In this document: in pieces, positions 34,075 through 42,502 of the stretch
Position numbering within the stretch: the first letter of the stretch is position 1
Layout: the number at the start of each line of letters is the position of its first letter
Origin: CAVYYW01 sp963772845
Lineage (GTDB): Bacteria; Bacillota; Bacilli; Bacillales; Sporolactobacillaceae
DNA length: 64,000 nt
Direction of reading: 5' to 3'
Assembly (NCBI GenBank): GCA_963772845.1
Contig: CAVYYW010000017.1
Coordinates: forward strand, 124,001-188,000
Notes under the pieces: generated by a model
Told to the model about the DNA's origin: nothing
Databases searched by the model: none
What the model saw: only the letters and a program-made list of their open reading frames with translations
Translations under genes and position numbers: made by a program

Positions 34075-35090
34075 TGCTTTCTGGCCACAGAACATGGCTT
34101 TTTGACAATAAACCGATTATTGCTGCTACTGGAACAGTCGGAGGACCCTTTGAAGCGAACGGGCATCTTGCCAATGACTTTGATCTCCTCCATTCTGATA
34201 TCTGGCTTGAACAGGATAGCTTCGAAAAGGCAAACAGGGTCCTGCTTGAGGAAGCCTGTGAGAAAGCTATTGAAAAAGCAGGCATTGAGAAAGAGCAAGT
34301 GCAGTTCTTTCTTGGTGGCGACCTAATTAATCAGATCACGCCGACAAGCTTTGCAATGCGTACGCTCGGAGTTCCTTACTTCGGGCTGTTTGGTGCCTGC
34401 TCCACTTCTATGGAAGGTTTGGCTCTTGCCGCTTTTATAGTTAACAACAACGGGGCTGATTATGTCTTAACCGGTTCAGTCAGCCACAATTCAGCAGTTG
34501 AAAAACAATTCCGATATCCGACAGAATACGGCGGGCAAAAGCCGCCGACAGCCCAGTGGACTGTGACAGGCGCCGGGGCAGCATTGTTGAAAAAATCAGG
34601 AGCTGGCCCCCGTGTCACATCTGCCACGATTGGCCGTGTCATCGATATGGGTCTGAAGGATCCCTTCAACATGGGCGGGGCAATGGCACCTGCAGCAGTT
34701 GATACGATCGAAGCTCATTTAAAAGAAAGAAACGTTGATGCTTCCTATTATGATTTGATTGTTACAGGAGATCTTGGAAAAATCGGCAGGCACACAGCTT
34801 ACGATCTGCTGCAAAAACACGGAACAAACATTTCTAATGACCAATTTAAGGATTGCGGCATGATGATTTATAAAGATGATCAGCCCGTGCTGTCCGGAGC
34901 GAGCGGGGCCGGATGTTCAGCATCCGTTGTCTACGGCCACCTGATTAATAAAATGAACAAAGGCGAGATTAAGCGCATGCTTGTCGTGGCTACAGGTGCT
35001 TTGTTATCCCCTGTTTCTTTTCAGCAAAAAGAATCCATTCCGTGTATTGCCCACGCCGTTTCCATTGAAGCCGGGGGTGAGATGTCATGA
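34074..35090 (+). CDS. spoVAD: Stage V sporulation protein AD
   Basis: 338-aa thiolase-fold protein that binds dipicolinic acid at the spore inner membrane. Strong landmarks shared with B. subtilis SpoVAD include FGACSTSMEGLALA, RQFRYPTEYGGQKPPTA, DPFNMGGAMAPAA and VVATGALLSP. ATG 34074 is chosen over one five codons upstream because it overlaps the spoVAC stop and has GGGGTGG at the right distance; the resulting N-terminus MLSGHRTWLF aligns with known proteins. Confidence 0.93.
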   Translation: MLSGHRTWLFDNKPIIAATGTVGGPFEANGHLANDFDLLHSDIWLEQDSFEKANRVLLEEACEKAIEKAGIEKEQVQFFLGGDLINQITPTSFAMRTLGVPYFGLFGACSTSMEGLALAAFIVNNNGADYVLTGSVSHNSAVEKQFRYPTEYGGQKPPTAQWTVTGAGAALLKKSGAGPRVTSATIGRVIDMGLKDPFNMGGAMAPAAVDTIEAHLKERNVDASYYDLIVTGDLGKIGRHTAYDLLQKHGTNISNDQFKDCGMMIYKDDQPVLSGASGAGCSASVVYGHLINKMNKGEIKRMLVVATGALLSPVSFQQKESIPCIAHAVSIEAGGEMS

Positions 35091-35437
35091 TCTTCTTATG
35101 GGCTTTTCTTGTCGGCGGTCTTATCTGTGCTATTGGACAGGTCATGTTCGATGTCTTAAAGCTTACACCTGCTCATACACTAAGCATTCTTGTTGTCGCT
35201 GGGGCCATACTGGATGGCTTCGGGTTATACGAGCCGCTTATTAGTTTTGCAGGGGCAGGTGTGACCGTCCCCATAACAAGCTTTGGGAATTCACTCGTCC
35301 ATGGGGCAATGGCTGAAGCAGCAAAACATGGACTTATTGGTGTTATAACCGGGATGTTCGAAGTCACAAGCTCAGGTATTTCAGCTGCGATTATTTTTGG
35401 AGTGATCGGAGCCATTATTTTCAAACCGAAAGGATAA
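35087..35437 (+). CDS. spoVAEb: Stage V sporulation protein AEb
   Basis: 116-aa membrane protein with about four helices and the SpoVAE signature GFGLYEPLISFAGAGVTVPITSFGNSLVHGAM. Partner of SpoVAC and SpoVAD in dipicolinic acid transport. It overlaps spoVAD by ATGA. Confidence 0.9.
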   Translation: MIFLWAFLVGGLICAIGQVMFDVLKLTPAHTLSILVVAGAILDGFGLYEPLISFAGAGVTVPITSFGNSLVHGAMAEAAKHGLIGVITGMFEVTSSGISAAIIFGVIGAIIFKPKG

Positions 35438-35447
35438 GTGCAGACAA

Positions 35448-35654
35448 ATGACCATAGCCGCGCAAGTTAAACAATGCCTCGCAAGTGTCAAAGGCATAGA
35501 AGCAATGCTTTCCGAGATTTCCGCAAAAAGTCAGGACAAAGTAGCCAAACGTCTTTTGAATGAAGCTGGTTTTTCTGCAAAAGAGATATCGGAGGATCTT
35601 CAAAAGCGAATCAGTGAGCTTGAGCGGGAAGAATTTCAGTATAAAGGGTTTTAA
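35448..35654 (+). CDS. DUF1657 protein, second copy
   Basis: 68-aa helical protein homologous to the operon's first gene: TIAAQVKQCLASVKGIEAMLSEIS at the start and EREEFQYKGF at the end. It lies 10 bp after spoVAEb and 17 bp before the DUF421 gene, the sixth position expected in spoVA2mob operons. Confidence 0.82.
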   Translation: MTIAAQVKQCLASVKGIEAMLSEISAKSQDKVAKRLLNEAGFSAKEISEDLQKRISELEREEFQYKGF

Positions 35655-35671
35655 ATTTAATTAAAGAAGGA

Positions 35672-36538
35672 GTGATGATGATGCCTGAATGGTTAAATAT
35701 TTTTATCCGGTCCATTTCATTTCTGGCTATTCTATTCCTAGCAACCAAGTGGCTCGGTAAACGCCAAATATCCCAATTAACGTTTTTTGAATATGTAACA
35801 GGAATAACCATCGGAAGTATTGTTGCAGAAGTGGCGACCGGGCTCGAAAGCAGCATTGTTTACGGATTAATCAGCTTAGGCGTCTTCTCAATCCTCCCTT
35901 ATCTCGTCAACCTCTTCTCACTTAAATTTAAAAAAGTCCGCGACTTTGTTGATGATAAAGGAACGGTTTTCATAAAAAACGGAAAAATAATGGAGGAGAA
36001 TTTAAGAAAAGAAAAATATTCATCAGATGAATTACTCACCCTCCTCCGAAAAAAAGATGTTTTTCAGGTTGCGGATGTCGAATTTGCCTTGCTTGAACCC
36101 ACCGGTGACTTAAGTGTCCTGCTGAAAAGGGATAAACAACCGTTAACTTCAAAGGACATTCAGCTTCCGCTTGGGCCTGTAAAAGAACCACAAGCCGTTA
36201 TTATGGATGGCAAAGTTCTCGATGAACCGCTCTCTACCATTGGTCTCAACAGAAATTGGCTGAACATAGAGCTCGAAAAATTGGGTATCACTGTTGAAAA
36301 TGTCTTTCTTGGCCAGGTAGACTCTAGTGGTCAATTAACCGTCGATCTGTTCGATGACAAAATTAAAGTCGCCTCGCCGCAGGAAATCCCATTGCTGCTG
36401 GCAACGATTAAGAAATGCCAAGCTGACCTTGAACTGTTCGCTCTATCTACAAAATCGGCGGAAGCGAAAAAAATGTATGGATCTAATGCCAAGAAAATGA
36501 ACGAGCTTCTCCAAAAAGTGCTGCCTTATTTAAGTTAA
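35672..36538 (+). CDS. DUF421-DUF1657 fusion membrane protein (2Duf-like)
   Basis: 288 aa: three membrane helices (about 10-27, 41-58 and 62-80), a DUF421/YetF-like cytosolic domain (about 90-210), and a C-terminal 55-residue DUF1657-like tail (TIKKCQADLELFALST) matching the two free DUF1657 proteins of the operon. Work on spoVA2mob identifies this fusion, 2Duf, as a main contributor to wet-heat resistance by stiffening the spore inner membrane. The start could be any of four consecutive Met codons. It ends the operon before a strong terminator. Confidence 0.85.
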   Translation: MMMMPEWLNIFIRSISFLAILFLATKWLGKRQISQLTFFEYVTGITIGSIVAEVATGLESSIVYGLISLGVFSILPYLVNLFSLKFKKVRDFVDDKGTVFIKNGKIMEENLRKEKYSSDELLTLLRKKDVFQVADVEFALLEPTGDLSVLLKRDKQPLTSKDIQLPLGPVKEPQAVIMDGKVLDEPLSTIGLNRNWLNIELEKLGITVENVFLGQVDSSGQLTVDLFDDKIKVASPQEIPLLLATIKKCQADLELFALSTKSAEAKKMYGSNAKKMNELLQKVLPYLS

Positions 36539-36543
36539 GAGTA

Positions 36544-36576
36544 AAAAAAGAGCTCTCATTAGTAAGAGAGCTCTTT
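36544..36576. terminator. Bidirectional terminator between spoVA-type operon and DUF2231 gene
   Basis: AGAGCTCTC and GAGAGCTCT form a perfect 9-bp stem. Seven A precede it on the plus strand, giving a T-tract for the minus-strand gene; the plus-strand T-tract is short. Confidence 0.8.
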
Positions 36577-36587
36577 CATGTAAATGA

Positions 36588-37034
36588 TTAGGAACCGCTT
36601 GTTTGCTGTGTGTTGTTCTGGTCGCTTTTGTAAGCCATTTCTCCGCCATAATAGCCAGTCATTGTGATGAAAAAACCTCCGGCAATAATAAAAATAAACA
36701 TAAGCGTTTTGAAAAGCGGAAAGCGTGTCCAGAAATAGCGGATGATTCTTAAGAGAAGCACCACACCAAAAGCAATCAGGGTAAGTGTTGCATAAGTTTG
36801 GTGAGTATGCACCATATCATGAATGTGTTTCCCATTTTGCTCTGCGAAATGCTCGGCACCATCACCTGTCAGATAGGTGAAAATCCCCATCACTTCACCA
36901 ACCGCAATTAAGAAAAAAGAAACAGGATCAAAAAATTTCGGTTTCCACAGGGCAATCAATCCCATAATCGCTCCAATAATCAAGAATGCTACGGGAAAAT
37001 GGGCAAAAATCGGGTGTAAAGGCGTATCCAACAT
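36588..37034 (-). CDS. DUF2231 membrane protein
   Basis: 148-aa protein with four membrane helices and the DUF2231 start LHPIFAHFPVAFLIIGAIMG; His residues in HPIFAHF, HIHDMVHTHQ and near the helix ends could bind haem or metal. Function unknown. ATG 37034 follows GGAGGAGAG, and the seven-codon upstream extension is less likely. The gap 37060-37381 upstream is AT-rich and holds only the terminator of the next gene. Confidence 0.75.
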   Translation of the reverse strand: MLDTPLHPIFAHFPVAFLIIGAIMGLIALWKPKFFDPVSFFLIAVGEVMGIFTYLTGDGAEHFAEQNGKHIHDMVHTHQTYATLTLIAFGVVLLLRIIRYFWTRFPLFKTLMFIFIIAGGFFITMTGYYGGEMAYKSDQNNTQQTSGS

Positions 37035-37332
37035 TTGTTTCTCTCCTCCAAACATTTAAAAGACTTATTTTTTCTTTGCAGAAATAACTGCAACGATAAA
37101 ACAGACCTACTGCCTATCTTAAAAGTTCACTTAAATTTAAATTTTTAAACGCTTTTATCAATAAAATCTTCCTTAGTGCCAAATTTAATACCAATCCCCT
37201 CAATAAAAATTGATTAAATATTTCCTTCCCCCCTTTTTAAAACTATTGAATTTTTTACGAGGCTTACTATAAAAGACAATGTTTTTAAATACTAAAATGT
37301 TGGTAAATTTACTTATTTCAAATGAAAATAAA

Positions 37333-37368
37333 AAGCCCCCTCAATGAAAATTGAAGGAGCGTTTTTTT
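37333..37368. terminator. Terminator after the penicillin acylase gene
   Basis: Imperfect stem around CTCAAT-GAAA-ATTGA with outer GC pairs. It is flanked by T-runs in both orientations. Confidence 0.6.
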
Positions 37369-37381
37369 ATTTCTATTCAAT

Positions 37382-39853
37382 TTAATTTTTTGGTTCTAGA
37401 ACCAGCTTGCTGCTGCCTTTTTCATATGCATCTGGCTCATTATATGTGACGTGGTACTTCCCTGTCGTCCAGTCCGCGATTTGATCCTTGTAATTTGGGC
37501 TTAATGGGTGGCCGGATTCACCTGGTCCCACAACACTGTAGGCTTTTAGAGGATCAGCCATGTCTACCACCGTTCGCCACGGAGCCCCGTGGTCAACTTC
37601 GCCGGTGTCCCAGTTCCAGCAAGCAGCCCCGACTGTCACACAACTCCCCCCCATTGGTGTCGACCCGGGATCGAACACAAGATTGAGCGGCTTAACCGCT
37701 GACAACGGGTGATGAAAGGCGACCTGGTGAAAATCTCCCCACTTCCACTGTGACGGATCTTTTCCTTGCAGCTCAACCGCACGACTAACTGCGCTGGTAA
37801 ATGAGCCATAAGCAATATTTGATAGACCGCCCTTTTCCTTAATCCAAGGACCAGGATTTCCTTCAGCCGCCTGATTCACTAGCTGATCAACAACCAGACC
37901 CTTATCCTCGAAAAGGTCCAGCATATTCTTGCTGATTTGACCTTTAAACAGCACATCATCAATGGTATTTATCCACAGGTTATAGACAAGCGGGGCTCCC
38001 AGGTCCTTATCATCAACCCGATTCCATTTTTCCAGCATGGTGATGGCTTTCTTATCCACAGGCTTGAGACTGCTGCTTTTTTCCTTCAAGGCGTTCAGCA
38101 AAATAGGAAGAAGCTGTTCTGCCTGCAGGTCCTTATGATCAAACTGCAGTTTCATCATATCGTTCACAGTTAATTTATCACTGCTGGACAGCACCTCACG
38201 AATCCGTTCGGAGCGATAAGGCTGTGCCCATTCATTGGAGATATGATATGGGTACGTACTATCTTCGACTTCATTATTTGCCGAGACGATAAATCCCTCT
38301 TTCGGGTTAACCACAGTCGGCAATTTATCCCATGGAATATAGCCCTTCCATTCATATTTATCCGTCCACCCTGGAACAGGAAGCATACTGTTGCCAGCTT
38401 TTCTGATCGGAATAAGCCCATTCGCCCGGTAAGCAATTGTTCCGTCTTTTGAGGCAAAAACAAAATTCTGGGCGGGAGCCTGAAAGTGCGTGAGTGCTTT
38501 CTTAAATTCATCCCAATTCTGTGCCTTATCGAACTGCAGCACGGCCTCCAGCTCTGTGGTCGGCTGAAGAGCCGTCCATTTCATGGCAAGCGCTGTATCC
38601 GGTTTATTATCATGAGCAAACTCGGAAATAATCGGTCCATGGCGGGTAATCGTCACGTTATACGGAACTTTTTTCTCACCCTTGACTTTGATATCTTCAT
38701 TGACCACCTTTGCCTTTTCCCATTTGCCGTTATAGAGAAATTCATCCGGGTGATCCGGATTCCTTTTTTCAATATAAAGATCCTGGACATCTGGCCCAAC
38801 ATTGGTTACCCCCCATGCAATCTCAGGGTTATGTCCCAGAATAATTCCCGGAACACCTGCAAAAATAACGCCGCTGACATTCACATCCGGTCCCTTTAAT
38901 TGTGTTTCATACCAGATCGACGGGGTTGCTAAACCGAGGTGGGGGTCATTTGATAAATAGGGTTTTCCGGATGTTGTTTTATCCCCTGATACCACCCAGT
39001 TATTGCTTCCGTTAAACGGATTCGTAATATCCGCCTTTGCAAAGCTTTTCTCAATATTCACTCCTGAATCCGAAACCGCTTTCACAAAAGCTGTATCTGA
39101 GTTCGTCTGACCCTGTGCGGATGCGGTTCCCGTTGGCTGGACAATCGTCGGTGCATCTTTCGGATAGGAAGGAAATAAGTCCTCTGCCTTTTCTTTTGGA
39201 AAATTATTCAGTAAGTAATACCGGAATGCCTGCCCTTCCCAGTGGCCGCCAAGATCATAAGCCATATATTTACCTATTGTCAGAGAGTCCGTCGGTGTCC
39301 ATGGTTTTGGCTGATAGCCGAGAATGCGAAAACCGGCTGGCATGCCCCCATCTTTTTCCACATGCTTCATATAAGCATTGACACCATCAGCATACCACTG
39401 TAGAACGTCACGGCCAGACTTAGAATAGCCCTTCAGAGAGGCTTCGGCAGCACGCCTTAATCCGAAAGCCCGAAAAAATTTATCTTTATCCACAGCCGCC
39501 TTTCCCACCACTTCACTCAATGTGCCTGACGCTTGCCGCCTGCTTAAATCCATTTGAAAAAGCCGGTCCTGAGCTGTAACATATCCTTGTGCTATGTAGA
39601 GGTCATGCTTGTTCTTAGCCACAATGTGCGGCACCCCGTTCTGGTCGCGATAAACCTTGACCGAATCATTTAAACCATTAATTTTAAGGGTTCCAGATGT
39701 TTCTGGAACGGCGCGATGCAAAACCCAGTAACCATAACCAAATGCGCCCGCTATAATAACTATCAGGACTGCAAGAATAATCATCACAATTTTTGGCCAG
39801 CGCTTCTTTTTAACGCGAGGCTCTTTCTCTAACGCAGGTACAGTCGATGCCAT
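37382..39853 (-). CDS. Penicillin acylase family N-terminal nucleophile hydrolase
   Basis: 823-aa membrane-anchored Ntn hydrolase: basic N-terminus, one membrane helix (about 21-43), alpha chain, spacer, then beta chain starting at catalytic Ser283 in G-SNNWVVSG, where self-cleavage would occur. YVTAQDRLFQMDLSRRQASG near 91-110 and the C-terminal PMGGSCVTVGA agree. Relatives hydrolyse penicillins or acyl-homoserine lactones, so amide substrates outside the cell are likely, and quorum quenching is possible. ATG 39853 has GGGGGAAGAG upstream. Confidence 0.88.
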   Translation of the reverse strand: MASTVPALEKEPRVKKKRWPKIVMIILAVLIVIIAGAFGYGYWVLHRAVPETSGTLKINGLNDSVKVYRDQNGVPHIVAKNKHDLYIAQGYVTAQDRLFQMDLSRRQASGTLSEVVGKAAVDKDKFFRAFGLRRAAEASLKGYSKSGRDVLQWYADGVNAYMKHVEKDGGMPAGFRILGYQPKPWTPTDSLTIGKYMAYDLGGHWEGQAFRYYLLNNFPKEKAEDLFPSYPKDAPTIVQPTGTASAQGQTNSDTAFVKAVSDSGVNIEKSFAKADITNPFNGSNNWVVSGDKTTSGKPYLSNDPHLGLATPSIWYETQLKGPDVNVSGVIFAGVPGIILGHNPEIAWGVTNVGPDVQDLYIEKRNPDHPDEFLYNGKWEKAKVVNEDIKVKGEKKVPYNVTITRHGPIISEFAHDNKPDTALAMKWTALQPTTELEAVLQFDKAQNWDEFKKALTHFQAPAQNFVFASKDGTIAYRANGLIPIRKAGNSMLPVPGWTDKYEWKGYIPWDKLPTVVNPKEGFIVSANNEVEDSTYPYHISNEWAQPYRSERIREVLSSSDKLTVNDMMKLQFDHKDLQAEQLLPILLNALKEKSSSLKPVDKKAITMLEKWNRVDDKDLGAPLVYNLWINTIDDVLFKGQISKNMLDLFEDKGLVVDQLVNQAAEGNPGPWIKEKGGLSNIAYGSFTSAVSRAVELQGKDPSQWKWGDFHQVAFHHPLSAVKPLNLVFDPGSTPMGGSCVTVGAACWNWDTGEVDHGAPWRTVVDMADPLKAYSVVGPGESGHPLSPNYKDQIADWTTGKYHVTYNEPDAYEKGSSKLVLEPKN

Positions 39854-40078
39854 CACTCTTCCCCCTTTAAACTGCCACTCCGAAAAATCCCGAATTAAAT
39901 TTACGCAATACACTTAACAGAATTTTCCGTTTAATGATATATACTATTCGGCGTGGTCGGGCCGTTTCCCTACTTGCCACAAAGATTTTTGCCTTCACTC
40001 CTGTTTCGAAGGGATTTCCTTATAAAAAATCTTTCAATTCTGTTAAAGTAAAAATAAATTGAAGATAAGGAGCTTATC

Positions 40079-41041
40079 ATGCCAAATCGAAAATTAATCA
40101 TTACTCATGATGTGGACAAATCGTATATCGATGACGTGAAGCAGATTATTCCCGAGTGGGATGTGTACACAGGTAAAGATGCAAGCCAGTGGAAGGATCA
40201 ACTAAAGAATGCGGAAATTATTGCAGGCTGGAAGAAGGCTATAAAGGATCCTGTTCTCAATGAGGAGTCGAAGCTTAAATGGCTCCAAACGTGGAGTGCC
40301 GGTGTAAACAGCCTCCCATTAGAGGAACTTGAATCAAAGTCTATTCATATAACCAGTGCTAACGGCGTTCATGCTTTTCCCATATCAGAAACGATCTTCG
40401 CTTTGATGCTCGGTCTGACGAGAAAGATACATAGCTATGTCAGAAACCAGCAGTCAAAAACCTGGCATCATTCCGATCTGAGCCTGGAGATTCATGAAAA
40501 AACGATTGGAATTATCGGTGTCGGTGCCATAGGCAAAGAAACAGCGAAAATCGCCAAAGCGTTCGGGATGAATGTGCTTGGTGTGCGCAATTCCCAGAAG
40601 GACGAGCCGTTTGTCGATGAGATGTTCACGAGCGAGCAGTTGAATGACGTCCTCCCTCGCTGTGATTATGTTGCTGTAACTTTACCAGCCACAAAAGCTA
40701 CCCACCATTTATTCGGGGCTGAGCAATTCAAGCTGATGAAGGAATCTTCCTTCCTTATTAATATTGGCAGAGGTGACACCATTGCCGAAGAGGAGCTGAT
40801 TGAAGCGCTTCATTCTGAAGAGATTGCAGGAGCAGGTCTTGATGTTTTTGAAAACGAGCCGCTCAGCGAAAACAGCCCTTTATGGAACATGGACAATGTC
40901 ATCATTACCCCGCATACCGCCGGCTCCACCGAGCACTACGACAAGCGGGTCATGAAAGACATCTTTATTCCTAACTTAAAAAACTATATTAACGGAGAAG
41001 AGCTTTCTATTAATCTTGTTGACTATAAAAAAGGCTATTAA
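40079..41041 (+). CDS. D-isomer-specific 2-hydroxyacid dehydrogenase
   Basis: 320-aa NAD-dependent dehydrogenase reducing a 2-keto acid to a D-2-hydroxy acid or the reverse. Rossmann motif GVGAIGKETAKIAKAFG near 143, substrate-binding Arg in INIGRGD, catalytic Glu in ENEPLSE, and His in ITPHTAGSTEHY form the family active site. The N-terminal half is short and atypical; substrate not predictable. Monocistronic, with AAGGAGC before ATG. Confidence 0.88.
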   Translation: MPNRKLIITHDVDKSYIDDVKQIIPEWDVYTGKDASQWKDQLKNAEIIAGWKKAIKDPVLNEESKLKWLQTWSAGVNSLPLEELESKSIHITSANGVHAFPISETIFALMLGLTRKIHSYVRNQQSKTWHHSDLSLEIHEKTIGIIGVGAIGKETAKIAKAFGMNVLGVRNSQKDEPFVDEMFTSEQLNDVLPRCDYVAVTLPATKATHHLFGAEQFKLMKESSFLINIGRGDTIAEEELIEALHSEEIAGAGLDVFENEPLSENSPLWNMDNVIITPHTAGSTEHYDKRVMKDIFIPNLKNYINGEELSINLVDYKKGY

Positions 41042-41048
41042 ATGTCGG

Positions 41049-41170
41049 TCATCCGCATTTTCATCGTGCGGTGTGAATTCAAGGAGACGGTTTCAAGGCG
41101 AGAGGGAACTCCATGAGGCAGCTAAAAAAGTTCTTGATCTGAGAATGCGGAATCCGCTCGCTTGCCGCGG
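41049..41170. repeat. Partial copy of the dispersed intergenic repeat
   Basis: Has CCGCATTTTCATCGTGCGG and GTGTGAATTCAAGGAG as at 16660, and ends in a CGCTCGCTTGCCGCGG tail. The CCACTTTGG/CCAAAG middle is missing. Confidence 0.6.
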
Positions 41171-41214
41171 TCGAACGTCCTCATCACCTCTGTGGAGAAC
41201 TTTTTTCCTCTTTT

Positions 41215-41475
41215 TTTTGTCCATCATCTACCAAATGAACGCCCTTTCTCCTGCTTTTTGACCCCGTTTTGTCCTTCATCGTCCTTATGAAGGACATTTC
41301 CGCCTCTTTTTGGCCACGTTTTGTCCTTCATCGCCTTTATGAAGGACATTTCCGCCTCTTTTTGGCCACGTTTTGTCCTTCATCGCCTTTATGAAGGACA
41401 TTTCACTCGCTTTTCGACCTCGTTTTGTCCTTCATAACCCTCCCAAATAACATTTCATCCATTTTTTGTGTTTCT
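41215..41475. repeat. Tandem hairpin array B: about five 52-bp units
   Basis: Units begin with GTTTTGTCC at 41266, 41318, 41370 and 41422, exactly 52 bp apart, with a degenerate unit before them. Each good unit contains TGTCCTTCAT and ATGAAGGACA, a 10-bp stem with a 7-base loop, then a linker with CTTTTTGGCCACG. The stem is unrelated to array A (15809-16170), but period and linker are alike. It lies between convergent genes. Confidence 0.9.
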
Positions 41476-41525
41476 TTTGCTCTTCATCCCAAGCTGAGGC
41501 GCCGGTTTCCCGGCGCTTCCTTAAA

Positions 41526-41553
41526 AAAGCCTCTGCACGGTTATGCAGAGGCT
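41526..41553 (-). terminator. Terminator of the ROK kinase gene
   Basis: AAGCCTCTGCA pairs with TGCAGAGGCTT, and on the minus strand six T follow. A second GC-rich hairpin, GCGCCGG/CCGGCGC, lies just downstream. Confidence 0.8.
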
Positions 41554-41573
41554 TATCCTTATTCTTTATTCTT

Positions 41574-42446
41574 TTACAATACTGCCTGCCTTGCCAGCAT
41601 CAGCGCGCCGACTATTCCAGCATTGTCACCCAATCCAGGCGCCACAATATAGTCTTCAATTTGCTCATCCAATTGAGGAACACTGATATAGCCGTTCATC
41701 ATGTTTTTCACATTTTCACGAATCAGCGGAAAGAGCTGCGTCTGCTTCATAACCCCTCCGCCGATAATGACTTTCTTCGGTGATACAATCAATATGTACT
41801 GCATAATCGCCTGAGCCAGATAAAAAGCCTCAATCTCCCATACTTCCTCGCGACCGGCGAGCTCCGTGCCTTTCTGTCCCCACCGTTCTTCAATAGCTGG
41901 ACCCGCAGCCAATCCTTCCAGACAATCCTGATGATAAGGACATTTACCGGCGAAGGAATCTTCCGGGTGCCGACGCACGAGAATATGCCCCATTTCCGGA
42001 TGTGAAAGACCTTGAAGCAGCTTGCCCTGCACAACAGCGCCTGCCCCGATTCCGGTTCCAACCGTAATATACAGACAGCTGTCCAGACCTTTTGCAGCCC
42101 CATGCTCCAGCTCACCAAGCGCCGCAGCGTTCACATCGGTGTTAAAACCAACCGGGACATTCAGGGCCTCCTCAATTGTTTTAACAAATGGAAAGCCAGA
42201 CCAGCCTGGTTTTGGGGTCGAAGTCACATATCCGTAGTCATCACTCGATGGATTCACGCCAATTGGTCCAAACGATCCAATGCCAATTGAACGGATCTCA
42301 TGTGCCTGAAAAAATGCAAGCACCTTAGGAATAGTGATGTCTGGCGTTTCTGTCGGTATCTGAATGGATTCCTTAACGTCTCCTTTTTCATCCCCAATCG
42401 CACAGACAAATTTTGTTCCGCCTGCTTCTATTGCACCATAATTCAT
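41574..42446 (-). CDS. ROK-family fructokinase
   Basis: 290-aa sugar kinase: N-terminal ATP motif AIEAGGTKFVCAIG, catalytic Asp in GFNTDVNAAALGE, GTGIGAG, and a zinc site formed by GH-x12-GKCPYH-x2-C. This layout matches ScrK/GmuE-type fructokinases that make fructose 6-phosphate. Glucose or mannose as substrate cannot be excluded. No sugar transporter is adjacent. Confidence 0.88.
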   Translation of the reverse strand: MNYGAIEAGGTKFVCAIGDEKGDVKESIQIPTETPDITIPKVLAFFQAHEIRSIGIGSFGPIGVNPSSDDYGYVTSTPKPGWSGFPFVKTIEEALNVPVGFNTDVNAAALGELEHGAAKGLDSCLYITVGTGIGAGAVVQGKLLQGLSHPEMGHILVRRHPEDSFAGKCPYHQDCLEGLAAGPAIEERWGQKGTELAGREEVWEIEAFYLAQAIMQYILIVSPKKVIIGGGVMKQTQLFPLIRENVKNMMNGYISVPQLDEQIEDYIVAPGLGDNAGIVGALMLARQAVL

Positions 42447-42502
42447 AGATCCACCTCATTAAAAATAATTTACTTTGCCTTTCATAAACACACTCTCTTT
42501 GT

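Noticed and set aside
32000..36600. Tn1546-like transposon around the spoVA2mob-like operon
   Set aside because: No transposase, resolvase or matching terminal inverted repeats were found on either side.
41215..41475. Possible CRISPR array or integron-type attachment array
   Set aside because: Units repeat without spacers and no integrase or cassette genes flank them; the hairpins are in tandem, not around genes.
42012..42290. Plus-strand frames inside the ROK kinase gene
   Set aside because: Shadow frames opposite a well-supported kinase; no ribosome sites.
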